DNA of 64,000 nucleotides from Polyangium mundeleinium (GTDB lineage: Bacteria; Myxococcota_A; Polyangia; Polyangiales; Polyangiaceae), in assembly GCF_028369105.1 (NCBI RefSeq), contig NZ_JAQNDO010000001.1, forward strand, positions 8,836,501 through 8,900,500. Reading direction: 5' to 3'. The stretch's first letter is position 1, and the number at the start of each line of letters is the position of its first letter. Under the pieces are notes generated by a model. The model did no database searches, had not been told where the DNA came from, and saw only the letters and a list, made by a program, of their open reading frames with translations. Positions 53,978 to 63,750 of the stretch are shown one piece after another. The position numbers and the translations under genes were made by a program.

Positions 53978-56430
53978 ATGCCGTACCCGGGATCGCGTCC
54001 CCTCCGCGCGCACGAAACGATCCTCTCCCGCGCCCTGGTCGTCGGCGCAGCGGCGCTCGCCCTCGGCCTCGTCACAACCCCGTCCCACGCCGAGCCCGCG
54101 AGCGAGCCGCCAGCCGAGACGACCATGCCTTCGCCGCGCGGGCCGACGATCCCGCCCTATCCCGAGGGCGCGACGGGCGACGCCGACGTCATGCTCGCCA
54201 TTCTCGTGCGCTCCGACGGCAAGGTCACCGAGGCCCGCGTGATCGAAGGCCCCGAGCCGTTCGCCACCGCCGCGGCGGCCGCCGCCTCGTCGTGGGAATT
54301 CGAGCCCGCGCGCCGCAATGGAAAACCCATCAGCGCCCGCATCCGCTTCCTCGTCTCGTTCCGCGCGCCCGCCCCCGTCCCCGAGGCGCCCGCGCCGCCC
54401 GCAGAAACCTCCCCCACGCCCGCGGCAAACCCTGCCGCGCCCACCCCGACCGCGCCTCCGGCCAAACCCCCGGCGCCCGAGGCCATCGAGGTCCGCGTCC
54501 AGGGCGAACACCAGGCGCCGACGACGCGCACGATGTCGCGTGTCGAGGTCCGCCAGCTCCCCGGCGCGTTCGGCGATCCTTTCCGCGCCATCGAGGCCAT
54601 GCCCGGCGTCACGCCCATCGCCTCGGGCGTCCCTTATTTTTTCGTGCGCGGCGCGCCGCCCGGCAACGTGGGGTATTTCCTCGACGGCATCCGCGTCCCG
54701 CTCCTCTTCCACGTGGCCGCGGGGCCGAGCGTCATTCACCCCGGCCTCGTCGATCGTGTGGATCTTTATCCCGGCGGCTTCCCTTCGCGGTATGGCCGGT
54801 TCACGGGCGGCATCGTCGCCGGCACCGTCCGCGAGCCCGAAAATCGCCTGCACGGCGAGGGCAACATCCGCTTGTTCGACGCAGGCGCGATGGTCGAGGC
54901 GCCTTTCGCGAACGGCCGCGGCGCCGCGCTCGTCGCCGGCCGATATGCGTATCCCGAGCTGGTCCTGAAGCTCGCTTCCCCGGCATCGAGCTCGGTTACT
55001 GGGACTATCAGGCGCGGATCCATTACGACCTCACGCCCTCGGACCGCATCAGCGTCTTCGCCTTCGGCTCGCACGACTACCTCGCGCAGATCGACGACGA
55101 CGACGGCGAGAAGGAGGTCGTCGTCGCCGGCCAGTTCCACCGCATCGATTTTCGTTACGATCGGAAGCTCGGCAACCGCGGAAAATTGCGTCACGCGATC
55201 ACGCTCGGTTACGACGAGAGCCAGGCCCGCGGCGGCGAGAACGCAGGCAAAACGTGGCTGCTCGGCTCGCGCACTGAGCTCACCTTGCGCCCTTCGGAAA
55301 GCGTGACCGTGCGCGCGGGCGCCGATGCGTACGTCGAGCGCTTCAAGATCGACATCGAGGAGGAGGACGACGACGCGCCGAGCCCGAACGACCTCGCGCT
55401 CATGCGGCAGCTCACGAGCCGCGACGATTTCACCGCCGCCCTATGGGCCGACGCCGTGATCCGCCCCCTGCCCGCGCTCGAACTCGTCCCCGGTGTACGC
55501 TCCGACATTTTCACGTCCGACGGCGTCGCCAAGGCGACCTTCGATCCGCGGCTCGCGAGCCGGCTCGAGGCCGGAAAACGCTTCACGATCGTCGGCGCGT
55601 TTGGCGTGTCGCACCAGCCCCCGAGCTTCCTCGGCGCGGCCCCGGGCCTCCAAATCGGAGGATTGCAGGGCGGCGTGCAAACGGGGCTCCTGTCGAGCGC
55701 GGGCGTCGAGATGGCCCTGCCCCTCGACATCACCGCGACCGTGACGGGCTTTCGTGGCGCGTTCTTCAACTTGAGCGATCCGATCGGCAATCGCCCGCCC
55801 GCGACCGAGCTCGGGTATGCCCGGCAGGCGGAGCTCCGCGGAACCGGCAGCACGTACGGCATGGAGCTTTATCTCCGGCGCAGCCTCTCAAAGCGCCTCG
55901 GGGGGTTCCTCTCGTATACGCTCTCGCGTTCGCTCCGCCATATCGGCAACCAGACATTCGAGTCGGCCTACGACCGGCGGCACGTCATGAACCTCGCGGC
56001 CTCCTACGACCTCGGCAGGAACTGGAAGATCGGCGGCCGCATCGTCTTTTACACGGGCTCGCCGATGATCCTCGATTACCGGGTCCGCCGCCGTGACCTC
56101 GGCCTGCCGGACGACCCCGACGAGGGCCCGGATCTCCCCGACACACCCGAGGACCACGCGCAACGCGAGGAGCTTCGAAAGCTGCTCGCGAACTACGTGC
56201 AGAGCCTCAATTTGCCCGATCGCCTGCCCGCGTTTTTCCGCCTCGACGTGCGTCTGGAAAAACGATGGACATTCCCGAACGGCCGCTGGATCTCGTTCAC
56301 CGTGGAGGTGCTGAACGCGACCGCCGGCAAGGAGGTGACGCAATACGAATGTTCGTTCCAGGACGGATGCGCGCCCGAGGAGATCGGGCCGCTCGTGATC
56401 CCGAGTATCGGGGTCGAGGGTGGTTTCTAG
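53978..56430 (+). pseudogene. TonB-domain-fused TonB-dependent receptor, apparent frameshift
   Basis: The front reads as one protein from ATG 53978: signal peptide (VVGAAALALGLVTTPSHA), a TonB C-terminal domain (about 60-130; AILVRSDGKVTEARVIEG), a Pro/Ala linker, then a receptor plug (VEVRQLPGAFGDPFRAIE, YFFVRGAPPGNVGYFLDG). The barrel continues only in another frame from about 54978: IELGYWDYQARIHYDLT and many strands to 56430. The join lies at a CCCC run (54978-54981); one more C would restore one ORF of about 817 residues. It is either a sequencing error or a real inactivation. Substrate unknown; ends four bases from the convergent lipoprotein gene. Confidence 0.8.
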
Positions 56431-56434
56431 CGAA

Positions 56435-57721
56435 TCAAGGGCCCAGGACGAGATATCGGATGCCGATGTCGCTCGTCGTGTTGAACTCGTAAAGCGCGAC
56501 GTGGATCCGGCCGACCCCGTCGCGGTCGAACGTGGCGCCGAGCGGGGAAAACCCCTCCGTCACGACGGCCTGCTTGGGCCCGCCGGGAACGGGCGCGGCG
56601 ACGACGAGCTGTCCCGCGGTCGGCGAGGCGAACTTGACCCGCGAATAAAAGAGGCGCACGGCGCCTGCCTCGTTGGTCACGATTCCCAGCGGATACACCG
56701 TGCTGTCCTGTGGCACCTTTTCGAGGGGCATGACGGTCCACGTGTCCTTCCCTTCCCGCGTCACGTACACGAGCTCGAACGTGAAATCCGCGAGCTGGCG
56801 TAATGTGAGGATGTGGGGTTTGCCCTGGGGGTTCACGACGTCCGCCGCGGTGGTGCCCAGCACGAGGCGATACGCGTCCGCTTGCAGGGTCCCCGAGCCG
56901 AACGGCATGACGACCTCGTGCGCGAGCGGCGGCGCATGCCAGTGGATCTCCCACGCGCCATTCACGGCCTCCCACGCGATGAGGTGCGGCGCGCCCTCGG
57001 GCGAGACCACGACCGGGAACGGAAAGGGGGTCCCGCCCAGCGTTTCGACGGACCAGGACGAACCATATCGCCCCAAAAGGAGCTCGTCGCCGGGACCCCG
57101 GAACCCAGCGAAGAGCTCACCCGTGGGTCCGAGCGCGAATCCCCGGGCCAGGTGCGTGCCCTCCTCGGGGACGTCCTCGACGAGGCTCCATCCCTCCGCG
57201 GAAAACGACCACAACGAAGCCCCGAAGGCGCCGTCGTTCATGAGTGCGACCGGCAAATCCGGCGCAATGGACACGAGTCCGGCCGTGGCCGAATCGAACG
57301 GCGTCGGGGTCACCTGCCAGTCGCCCACGGCCTTGCGCACGGCGTAAAAACCCTTGTATTCGCCCGTGGCCGACGAAAAGAGGATCCGGGGGTGGCAGGA
57401 CGCATCGAGCGAAAGCGCGGGGGCGTCGTTCCGATATGCGGGCGGGACGACGAGCAGCTCCTCTTCGAGGACCTGGCAAGGCGCTTCCAAGCCGCAAAGC
57501 GGCTGCGCGGGGCCCGATGGCTTCGTGAGCGGCTTGCACAGCGCAGACGGACCCGCGCCCAAACCCCCCACGCCGGACGAGCCGCCGGCGCCTCCGGAGC
57601 CGCCAGCGCCCGAGGCCCCGGCGCCGCCGCTCCCGGACGTGGAGGTGTCGATCGTATCCACCACGGGCCCGCAGCCCGCGAGCCCAGCCGAGAACCCAAG
57701 AAAGGCAAGCAGGTACTTCAT
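56435..57721 (-). CDS. Secreted lipoprotein with Gly/Ser linker and beta-propeller-like body
   Basis: The 428-residue product has a lipoprotein signal (LLAFLGFSAGLAGCGP), a Gly/Ser/Ala linker (about 25-58) and a beta-rich mature domain (about 60-428) with repeating aromatic strands: YKGFYAVRKAVGDWQVTP, LIAWEAVNGAWEIHWHAP, and TRFELVYVTREGKDTW-like units. This is a propeller-like arrangement without catalytic motifs. It converges with the TonB receptor gene by four bases and precedes the large surface protein gene. Function unknown. Confidence 0.65.
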   Translation of the reverse strand: MKYLLAFLGFSAGLAGCGPVVDTIDTSTSGSGGAGASGAGGSGGAGGSSGVGGLGAGPSALCKPLTKPSGPAQPLCGLEAPCQVLEEELLVVPPAYRNDAPALSLDASCHPRILFSSATGEYKGFYAVRKAVGDWQVTPTPFDSATAGLVSIAPDLPVALMNDGAFGASLWSFSAEGWSLVEDVPEEGTHLARGFALGPTGELFAGFRGPGDELLLGRYGSSWSVETLGGTPFPFPVVVSPEGAPHLIAWEAVNGAWEIHWHAPPLAHEVVMPFGSGTLQADAYRLVLGTTAADVVNPQGKPHILTLRQLADFTFELVYVTREGKDTWTVMPLEKVPQDSTVYPLGIVTNEAGAVRLFYSRVKFASPTAGQLVVAAPVPGGPKQAVVTEGFSPLGATFDRDGVGRIHVALYEFNTTSDIGIRYLVLGP

Positions 57722-57775
57722 GGGCGCATCGTACCAGGAGCCCGCCCGGTCCGCGAGGCGCAGGAAGAGCGACCT

Positions 57776-60718
57776 TCAGGGGCTCGACAAGATGGCGCCG
57801 ACGTACCTGGACGCGTAACTCGACACGAGGAGATCCGGCAACGTGTCCCCGTTCAGCCGCCCGACGGCGAGCGAATACCCGGACCAGACGTACGGGAACG
57901 TCACCTCGGCGTTGAATTGCCCCGCCGCGTCCTGGAAGTGCAGCGGGATCTTTTGATCGAACGAGGCGACGCTCGCGATGTCGAGCCTGCCGTCGAGGTT
58001 CAGATCGACGAGGAAGACCTTCCGGAGCTGCTTGCCCGCGGGCACGAGCGTCGGCTCCGCGAGCTCGCCGGCCGGCATTCCCTTGAAGAGGCGCAGGTCC
58101 GCGAGATCCGTGAAGATGCTCGGCGCGACCACGAGATCGGTTTGTCCGTCCTGGTCGACGTCGCCGGCCGCGAGCGCGCCCACCTCGAAATCGCATTGCG
58201 TCGTGGCGAGCTTCGTGAAGGCTCCGTTGCCCTCGTTCTCGAATGTATCGACGCGCGTGCTTATCCCGAGGACGAGCTCGGGCAAACCATCCCCCGTGCG
58301 ATCTACGAGCGTGGCGGAATCGACGTCGAACCCGAGGGCGATCGTGAACTTGGTCTTCGGCGAGAGTCCTCCCATGCCGTCATTGAGGAGAGCCTGGGCG
58401 TCGTAGGAGCCGACGAGGAGGACGTCGGCGTCGCCGTCGGCGTCGAGATCCTCGACGAAAAGCTCATGCGTCGCGTCGAGGACACCCGGCACCGGCACCG
58501 GCGCGCCGAAATGGCCTGCGCCGTCATTCGGGAGAACGTGCACCGCCTGCGTGCCGAGCGAAAAGGAGAGGACGAGGTCGAGCGAGCCGTCGCCGTTCAT
58601 GTCCCCGAGCGCGACCCGTGACGTTGACTGTGTATTCGGCACCTGCACCGGCGGGAGGAGGTGCCCCGTTCCGTCGTTTTGCGCGATCCAAACGCCGCCG
58701 CCTGCGAGCACGGCGTCGTCGTCGCCATCGCCGTCCACATCGCCGAGCTGGATCGATTTGGCAGAACCGCTCGCCACCACGACCTGGCGCGGGACAAACC
58801 CTTGGGGTCCGTTGGACACGAGCGCATTCAGGCCGTACAGCGTGTTGAGGACGACGTCCTCGTCGCCGTCCTGCTCCAGATCGAGCGTCACCATGGGTCC
58901 GGTCCATACGCCTTCGGGGACCCATTGATCCGCGCCGAGCGCGAACGTGCCCGTGCCATCATTCGTCAACACGCTGAGCCCCTGCGGATCGCCGGCCTGG
59001 ACATCCGCCGAGAGGAAAATGTCCTTGTCGCCGTCGGCATCGGCGTCGATCACGAGGGCCGGGGACGCGTCCTTGCCGACGGGCACTTCCTGCAGGGCAA
59101 ACGTGAACCCGCCCGTGTTCCGGGCGATCACGATCTCGTCCTGCAATCCATCCGTCGTGAGCGCATCGAGCAGGCCATCGCCGTCGATGTCGTCGAGCAG
59201 CACGTTCGCGCTGAACGATCCGGCGCCCGTCGGAATCGGGACGTCGATCGGTTCGGCAAACGTAAAATTCCCCTGGTTCTGGTAGAATCGCAGCGAGCTG
59301 GTCGTCGGCGCGAACGTGGCGAGATCCGGATCGAGATCCCCGTCGAGATCCCCGGCCACGATGACATACCCCTCCGGGTTCGTGGAGATCGTCTTCGGCG
59401 GCCCGAAGGTGCCGCCCATGTTCTCGAGCACGACGAGGCCGCCGAGGACGTCGAGCATCATGGCGAGATCCGGATCCCCGTCGCCGTCGAGATCGGCGAG
59501 CGTGAAGGCGCCGATCGGCGGATTGGGCGTCTGTGTCTTGGTGAAATGGCCCGCGCCGTCATTTGTCCAGACAACGAGCGCGCTCGCCATGTCCTGACCG
59601 AACGTCATCACGACGTCCGTGTCTCCATCGGCATCCACGTCCCCGATTGCCACCGCGCGGATCGGGGACCCCGAGAAGATCGGTCGCGCGCCGAAGCTCC
59701 CGTCGCCGAGGTTCCGGAACCACACGAGGTTCTCGCTGTTCCAGGCGACAAGATCGACCCGCCCATCACCGTCGAGATCCCCCTTGCCCACAATCGTCAA
59801 GCCCGAGGACCCCGGGAACGCGGAAAAGCTCGTATAGCAGCGCTCGTCGGGGTTCGTCACGCCATCGCGGCATCCATCCGACTTGCAATCGTTCCCGCAG
59901 CCGTCGTTATCGACCGTGTTGCCGTCGTCGCAAGCCTCGGTCGGATCCAGGACGCCGTCCCCGCAGACCTCCAGGGTGCAGTTCGACCGGCAGCCGTCGC
60001 CGCCGAGGGTATTGCCGTCGTCGCACGCCTCGCCGATCCCGGTTTGCAGGATACCGTCGCCGCACGTCTCGAGCACGCAGAGGGCGTTGCATCCGTCGTC
60101 ATCCTCGTTGTTGCCGTCGTCGCATTGCTCCTGCCCGCTGTCGTTGGCGAAGCCGTCCCCGCAAAACTCGAGCTTGCAGGCGGAATTGCAGCCGTCGCCG
60201 CCGAAGAAATTGCCGTCGTCGCACTGCTCGTCGCCTTCGAGCTCGCCGTCGCCGCAGAACGGGAGCCCCTGGCACTGGCTGTCACAAACGGCCGTATCCG
60301 GCGGATCGCAGGTCTCGTACGGCGCCTCGATCACGCCGTTGCCGCATTTCGCGAGCGTGCAGTCGTTGGGACACCCGTCGAGGTTGATGCCGTTCCCGTC
60401 GTCGCAATCCTCCCCCGGATCGACCACGCCATTGCCGCAGCTCTCCAGGTCGCAGGTCGCGCTGCACCCGTCGCCGTTCGCCTTGTTGCCGTCATCGCAA
60501 TGTTCGAGCGGATCCACGACGCCGTTGCCGCACGCCTCGCCGCCCTGCTCGGGCACGCAGTCGGCGCTGCATCCGTCGCCGTTCTCGGTGTTGCCGTCGT
60601 CGCAGATCTCGGCCTCGCTCAGCTCGCCGTCGCCACACGCGGGGGGCTTCGTGGGGCCTTCGTCTCCACAGGCAATCGCGAGCAGAAAAAGCGGGGTGAT
60701 GAGCAACGTCCTTCGCAT
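57776..60718 (-). CDS. Giant surface lipoprotein: DUF4215 Cys-rich repeats plus FG-GAP/VCBS propellers
   Basis: From ATG 60718 (GGGAGG upstream) the 980-residue product has a lipoprotein signal (LLITPLFLLAIACGDEG). About nine Cys-rich repeats (about 25-300) follow, most of the form CGNGVVDPGEDCDDGN...GDGC...C. Then come about 14 FG-GAP/VCBS-type repeats with Ca-binding loops such as DLDGDGRVDL and DVDADGDTDV (about 315-980). Such DUF4215 repeats are abundant in myxobacterial surface proteins, and FG-GAP arrays make integrin-like propellers that bind ligands with calcium. The fourth repeat (CDPPDTAVCDSQC) is shorter than the others. Probably surface or matrix binding; not an enzyme by sequence. 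Confidence 0.85.
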   Translation of the reverse strand: MRRTLLITPLFLLAIACGDEGPTKPPACGDGELSEAEICDDGNTENGDGCSADCVPEQGGEACGNGVVDPLEHCDDGNKANGDGCSATCDLESCGNGVVDPGEDCDDGNGINLDGCPNDCTLAKCGNGVIEAPYETCDPPDTAVCDSQCQGLPFCGDGELEGDEQCDDGNFFGGDGCNSACKLEFCGDGFANDSGQEQCDDGNNEDDDGCNALCVLETCGDGILQTGIGEACDDGNTLGGDGCRSNCTLEVCGDGVLDPTEACDDGNTVDNDGCGNDCKSDGCRDGVTNPDERCYTSFSAFPGSSGLTIVGKGDLDGDGRVDLVAWNSENLVWFRNLGDGSFGARPIFSGSPIRAVAIGDVDADGDTDVVMTFGQDMASALVVWTNDGAGHFTKTQTPNPPIGAFTLADLDGDGDPDLAMMLDVLGGLVVLENMGGTFGPPKTISTNPEGYVIVAGDLDGDLDPDLATFAPTTSSLRFYQNQGNFTFAEPIDVPIPTGAGSFSANVLLDDIDGDGLLDALTTDGLQDEIVIARNTGGFTFALQEVPVGKDASPALVIDADADGDKDIFLSADVQAGDPQGLSVLTNDGTGTFALGADQWVPEGVWTGPMVTLDLEQDGDEDVVLNTLYGLNALVSNGPQGFVPRQVVVASGSAKSIQLGDVDGDGDDDAVLAGGGVWIAQNDGTGHLLPPVQVPNTQSTSRVALGDMNGDGSLDLVLSFSLGTQAVHVLPNDGAGHFGAPVPVPGVLDATHELFVEDLDADGDADVLLVGSYDAQALLNDGMGGLSPKTKFTIALGFDVDSATLVDRTGDGLPELVLGISTRVDTFENEGNGAFTKLATTQCDFEVGALAAGDVDQDGQTDLVVAPSIFTDLADLRLFKGMPAGELAEPTLVPAGKQLRKVFLVDLNLDGRLDIASVASFDQKIPLHFQDAAGQFNAEVTFPYVWSGYSLAVGRLNGDTLPDLLVSSYASRYVGAILSSP

Positions 60719-60840
60719 GAGGCCTCCCGGAAATGAGGGAAAGGAAGTCCGCGCGAACGACGATTCCACAAGCCAAAGGCTCCGTCACGGGAATCCCGCG
60801 CCGAGCACGAATCGTGCGCCGATTCGGAGCGCCCCCTCGG

Positions 60841-61701
60841 TTACCCCGCGCGCCGCTCCAGGATCGCGAGGCGCTCCCATTCAAAAATGCCCTCGTATTC
60901 GGTCGACCAGTACCGCGGGGCCCAGGCATCCGCGCCCTCGTCGCGGAAGACGTCGAGCCCCGCGTCCCGTCCGAGCGCGGCGAGTTCTGCAGGCGCAACG
61001 AATCCACGAACGGGCTCGCCAATCACCCGCGCGGCCACGCGCCCGCCCACGAGCAAGATCCGCTCGATCCGGGGCTCGCGCGGGGGCACGTACGTGAGCG
61101 CGAGCCGGCTGCCCGGCGCGCTCGCCGCGCCGACAGCGTGGAGCGTGCCCGCAATGGCCGCGCGCGTGAGATACACGGTGACGCCCTCCCATATCCAGAA
61201 CGAGGGCTCGTCCGCGGAAAAACCCTCCCGCGCGAGGGAGGCGCCGAGGTCGTCACGCTCGAAATCGACGGGCACGAGCCGCACTTCGCGCGCCTTGGGC
61301 TCGATCCGCGCCGCCCGCAAGCGCGCCCGTTTGTCGCGCTGCGTGCTCGGGTGATCCACCTCGAAGACGGCCGCGTCTCCGAGCTCGTCCATCCGATAGG
61401 CGCGCCCGTCGAGGCCCGCGCCGAGCACGACGAGCTGCCGCACGCCCGCGGCGAGGCTCTCGCGGAGCGCGTCGTCGATCGCCCGCGTCCGCAGCGCGAC
61501 GTGGTACGTCATGCCGAGCGACGCGAGGCCGAGTGCGTGGTGGACGAGCCCGGTCGCGCGATCCGAGACCGCCGCGCGGGCCGCGAGGCGCGCCGCGAGC
61601 GAAAGCGGCCGCGGGACGAGCGCACCCGCGATGGGATCGTGCGCGCCGGCGAACGGAGCCGGAAGATCGGTGTAAAGCGCCCGGATCGTGGCCACGGCCA
61701 T
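60841..61701 (-). CDS. SAM-dependent methyltransferase, TIGR00027-like
   Basis: The 286-residue protein resembles the leucine-carboxymethyltransferase-like family: an N-terminal RALYTDLPAPF and RLAARAAVSDRATG, motif LVVLGAGLDGRAYRM (about 92-106), the strand-2 acid in FEVDHPSTQRDK, and WIWEGVTVYLTR. Members methylate small-molecule hydroxyls or carboxyls; the substrate is unknown. ATG 61701 was chosen; a TTG at 61710 would add three residues. It is divergent from the membrane-protein pair, with the promoters within 61702-61823. Confidence 0.8.
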   Translation of the reverse strand: MAVATIRALYTDLPAPFAGAHDPIAGALVPRPLSLAARLAARAAVSDRATGLVHHALGLASLGMTYHVALRTRAIDDALRESLAAGVRQLVVLGAGLDGRAYRMDELGDAAVFEVDHPSTQRDKRARLRAARIEPKAREVRLVPVDFERDDLGASLAREGFSADEPSFWIWEGVTVYLTRAAIAGTLHAVGAASAPGSRLALTYVPPREPRIERILLVGGRVAARVIGEPVRGFVAPAELAALGRDAGLDVFRDEGADAWAPRYWSTEYEGIFEWERLAILERRAG

Positions 61702-61823
61702 GGATGTCAAGCTGGGACGACCGTCGTGCACGAACCCTTGATACCACGAACGTGAGCCTTGCGCGTGGCCTCCGCGCGGGTGCATGATGGGCTCGATCGA
61801 AGGGCGCGCGTAGAGGCACCGAG

Positions 61824-62555
61824 ATGGACGTCGTCCTGTCGAAATCGTGGCTCCGGCCGCTCCTTTTCGTGCCCATGGGCCTCGTGGTCCTCGCGGGCGT
61901 GCTCGTGGAGGTGCTGAAGCCCCTCTACGAGCTGCCGAGCCGTAGCGGGATCGTGCCTTTCCTGTCGATGAGTTACGAGGGCAACGTGCCGACGTTCTAC
62001 ACGGCGTCGCTCCTCGGGCTCACGTCGCTCCTGCTCGCGCTCGCCGCCGCAGCGACGCGGCGGGCGGGCGAGCGTTTCGTCGCGCACTGGTGGGGGCTCT
62101 CCGCGGGCTTCGCGTACATCGCGGTGGACGAGGTCTTCGAGTTTCACGAAATGGCCGGCACGTTCGTGGAGCTCTCGGGCGTCCTCTACTTCAGCTGGGT
62201 GATTCCAGCCGTGGTCGTGGTGCTCCTCGTGGGCCTCGTGTACGTCCCATTCCTGCGGCATTTGCCGCTGCGGACGAGGATCCGGTTCCTCGTCGCGGGC
62301 GCCATTTACGTGGGCGGCGCCGTCGGGATGGAGCTGCCGCTCGGATACTGGACCGAGCAGAATGGCACGCACAACCTCGGATACGGGCTCCTCGACGCGG
62401 TCGAAGAGTCGCTCGAAATGCTCGGGATCAACCTGTTCGTGCTCTGGCTCGTCGATCACCTCGCGGAGAAGGGCGTCACCCTGCGCTTCGCGAACCCGGC
62501 GCCCGAAGCGCCAGCCGAGCCCGCGCCCGAGGCCGAGGCCGCAGACGCACCATGA
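61824..62555 (+). CDS. Multipass membrane protein with intramembrane Glu/His residues
   Basis: The 243-residue protein has about five membrane helices (starting around residues 11, 56, 92, 123 and 151) and a Pro/Ala/Glu tail. Acidic and His residues lie in or by the helices: DEVFEFHE (about 108-115), GMELPLGYW (about 172) and VEESLEML (about 194). Such a set could bind metal, as in membrane di-iron enzymes, or carry protons, but no known family motif matches. It overlaps the next membrane gene by four bases (ATGA), so the pair should act together. Confidence 0.65.
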   Translation: MDVVLSKSWLRPLLFVPMGLVVLAGVLVEVLKPLYELPSRSGIVPFLSMSYEGNVPTFYTASLLGLTSLLLALAAAATRRAGERFVAHWWGLSAGFAYIAVDEVFEFHEMAGTFVELSGVLYFSWVIPAVVVVLLVGLVYVPFLRHLPLRTRIRFLVAGAIYVGGAVGMELPLGYWTEQNGTHNLGYGLLDAVEESLEMLGINLFVLWLVDHLAEKGVTLRFANPAPEAPAEPAPEAEAADAP

Positions 62556-63616
62556 CCACGCTCGAAGCGACGAGGCCCGCCGAGAGCGCCAAGAAGGCCC
62601 GATCCGTCTACATCGCGGGCCCCGTCTACGATTGGGTGTTTTTCCTGCTGCCGCCGATCGTCTCCGTGCTCGTCGGCGCGCTCGTCTCGGGCACGTGGAT
62701 CGCCACGGACCGATTCTGGCTCGCGGGCAAGCGGGTCACCTGGAGCACGCTCCTGCTCGGCGTCGTCGTCAACGCGCACCTCGTCGCGGTGTTCGTCCGC
62801 AGCCACCTCAATCCGGACGTGTTCCCGCGCCACAAGGTCCGGTTCCTCGTCGTCCCGATCGCCGCGTTCGCCGCGATGATGACCTCGATGTGGGCCGTGG
62901 TGATCGCCACGGTGCTCGTCACGTTCTGGGACGTCTATCATTCGGCGCTCCAGACCTTCGGCCTCGGACGCATTTACGAGCGGAACCAGGGCAACGATCC
63001 CACCACGCTCCGCGGGCTCGATCTAGGCCTGAACCTCTTGCTCTACGCCGGCCCCATCGTCTCAGGCGCCACGATGCTGGCGCATTTCCAGAAGTTCGAG
63101 CTCTTCGAGGACGTCGGCGCCCTCTTCCTCACCGAGATCCCGACCGCGATGTCGTCCCACCAGCGCTCCATCGCCTGGGCCGTGATCGTCGGGGGAGGCC
63201 TCTTCCTCGTGTATTACGTGATCACCTACGTTCGCCTCGCGCGGCGCGGCCACGTGGTGAGCTTTCCCAAAGTGTTTTTGCTCGCCACGACGGGCCTCTG
63301 CTCGATCTGGGCGTGGGGCTGGAACCCGTTCGGGCAAGCCTTTCTCATCATGAACCTCTTTCACGCGGTGCAGTACTTCGGCCTCGTCTGGTGGTCCGAA
63401 CGGCGCGTGCTCGTCCAAAGGTTGCGCCTCCAACAATTCCGGCTCGGCGCGCCCCTCGCCGCCGCCGTGTTCGCCTGCGTGACCCTCGCGTACGGCGCCG
63501 TCGCCGAAATCACCGCCGACGGGAGCCGCGCGCTCTGGAGCCTCGTCCAGACCGTGGCCCTGATGCATTTCTTCTACGACGGCTTCGTTTGGTCCGTCCG
63601 CAAACGACAAATATGA
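62552..63616 (+). CDS. Multipass membrane protein, partner of preceding gene
   Basis: The 354-residue protein has about eight membrane segments and His/aromatic residues in them: VTFWDVYHSALQTFGLGRIYE, MNLFHAVQYFGLVWW, and a C-terminal MHFFYDGFVWSVRK. The HxxFYDGF-W end is distinctive and appears in uncharacterised membrane proteins. ATG 62552 overlaps the upstream stop. Role unknown; several His residues could bind haem or metal. Confidence 0.65.
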   Translation: MTTLEATRPAESAKKARSVYIAGPVYDWVFFLLPPIVSVLVGALVSGTWIATDRFWLAGKRVTWSTLLLGVVVNAHLVAVFVRSHLNPDVFPRHKVRFLVVPIAAFAAMMTSMWAVVIATVLVTFWDVYHSALQTFGLGRIYERNQGNDPTTLRGLDLGLNLLLYAGPIVSGATMLAHFQKFELFEDVGALFLTEIPTAMSSHQRSIAWAVIVGGGLFLVYYVITYVRLARRGHVVSFPKVFLLATTGLCSIWAWGWNPFGQAFLIMNLFHAVQYFGLVWWSERRVLVQRLRLQQFRLGAPLAAAVFACVTLAYGAVAEITADGSRALWSLVQTVALMHFFYDGFVWSVRKRQI

Positions 63617-63750
63617 CGCGTCCACACGTCGAAAGGCCACTGCCCATTCCAGTGACCAGGGGGCATTCCCACCCCGCACGCGCTCCGGAGGCCTAAAAAG
63701 GCAAGGATTCGTCGGGATGGATATCGCGGAGCGGAGCGATTCTGGGTAAG

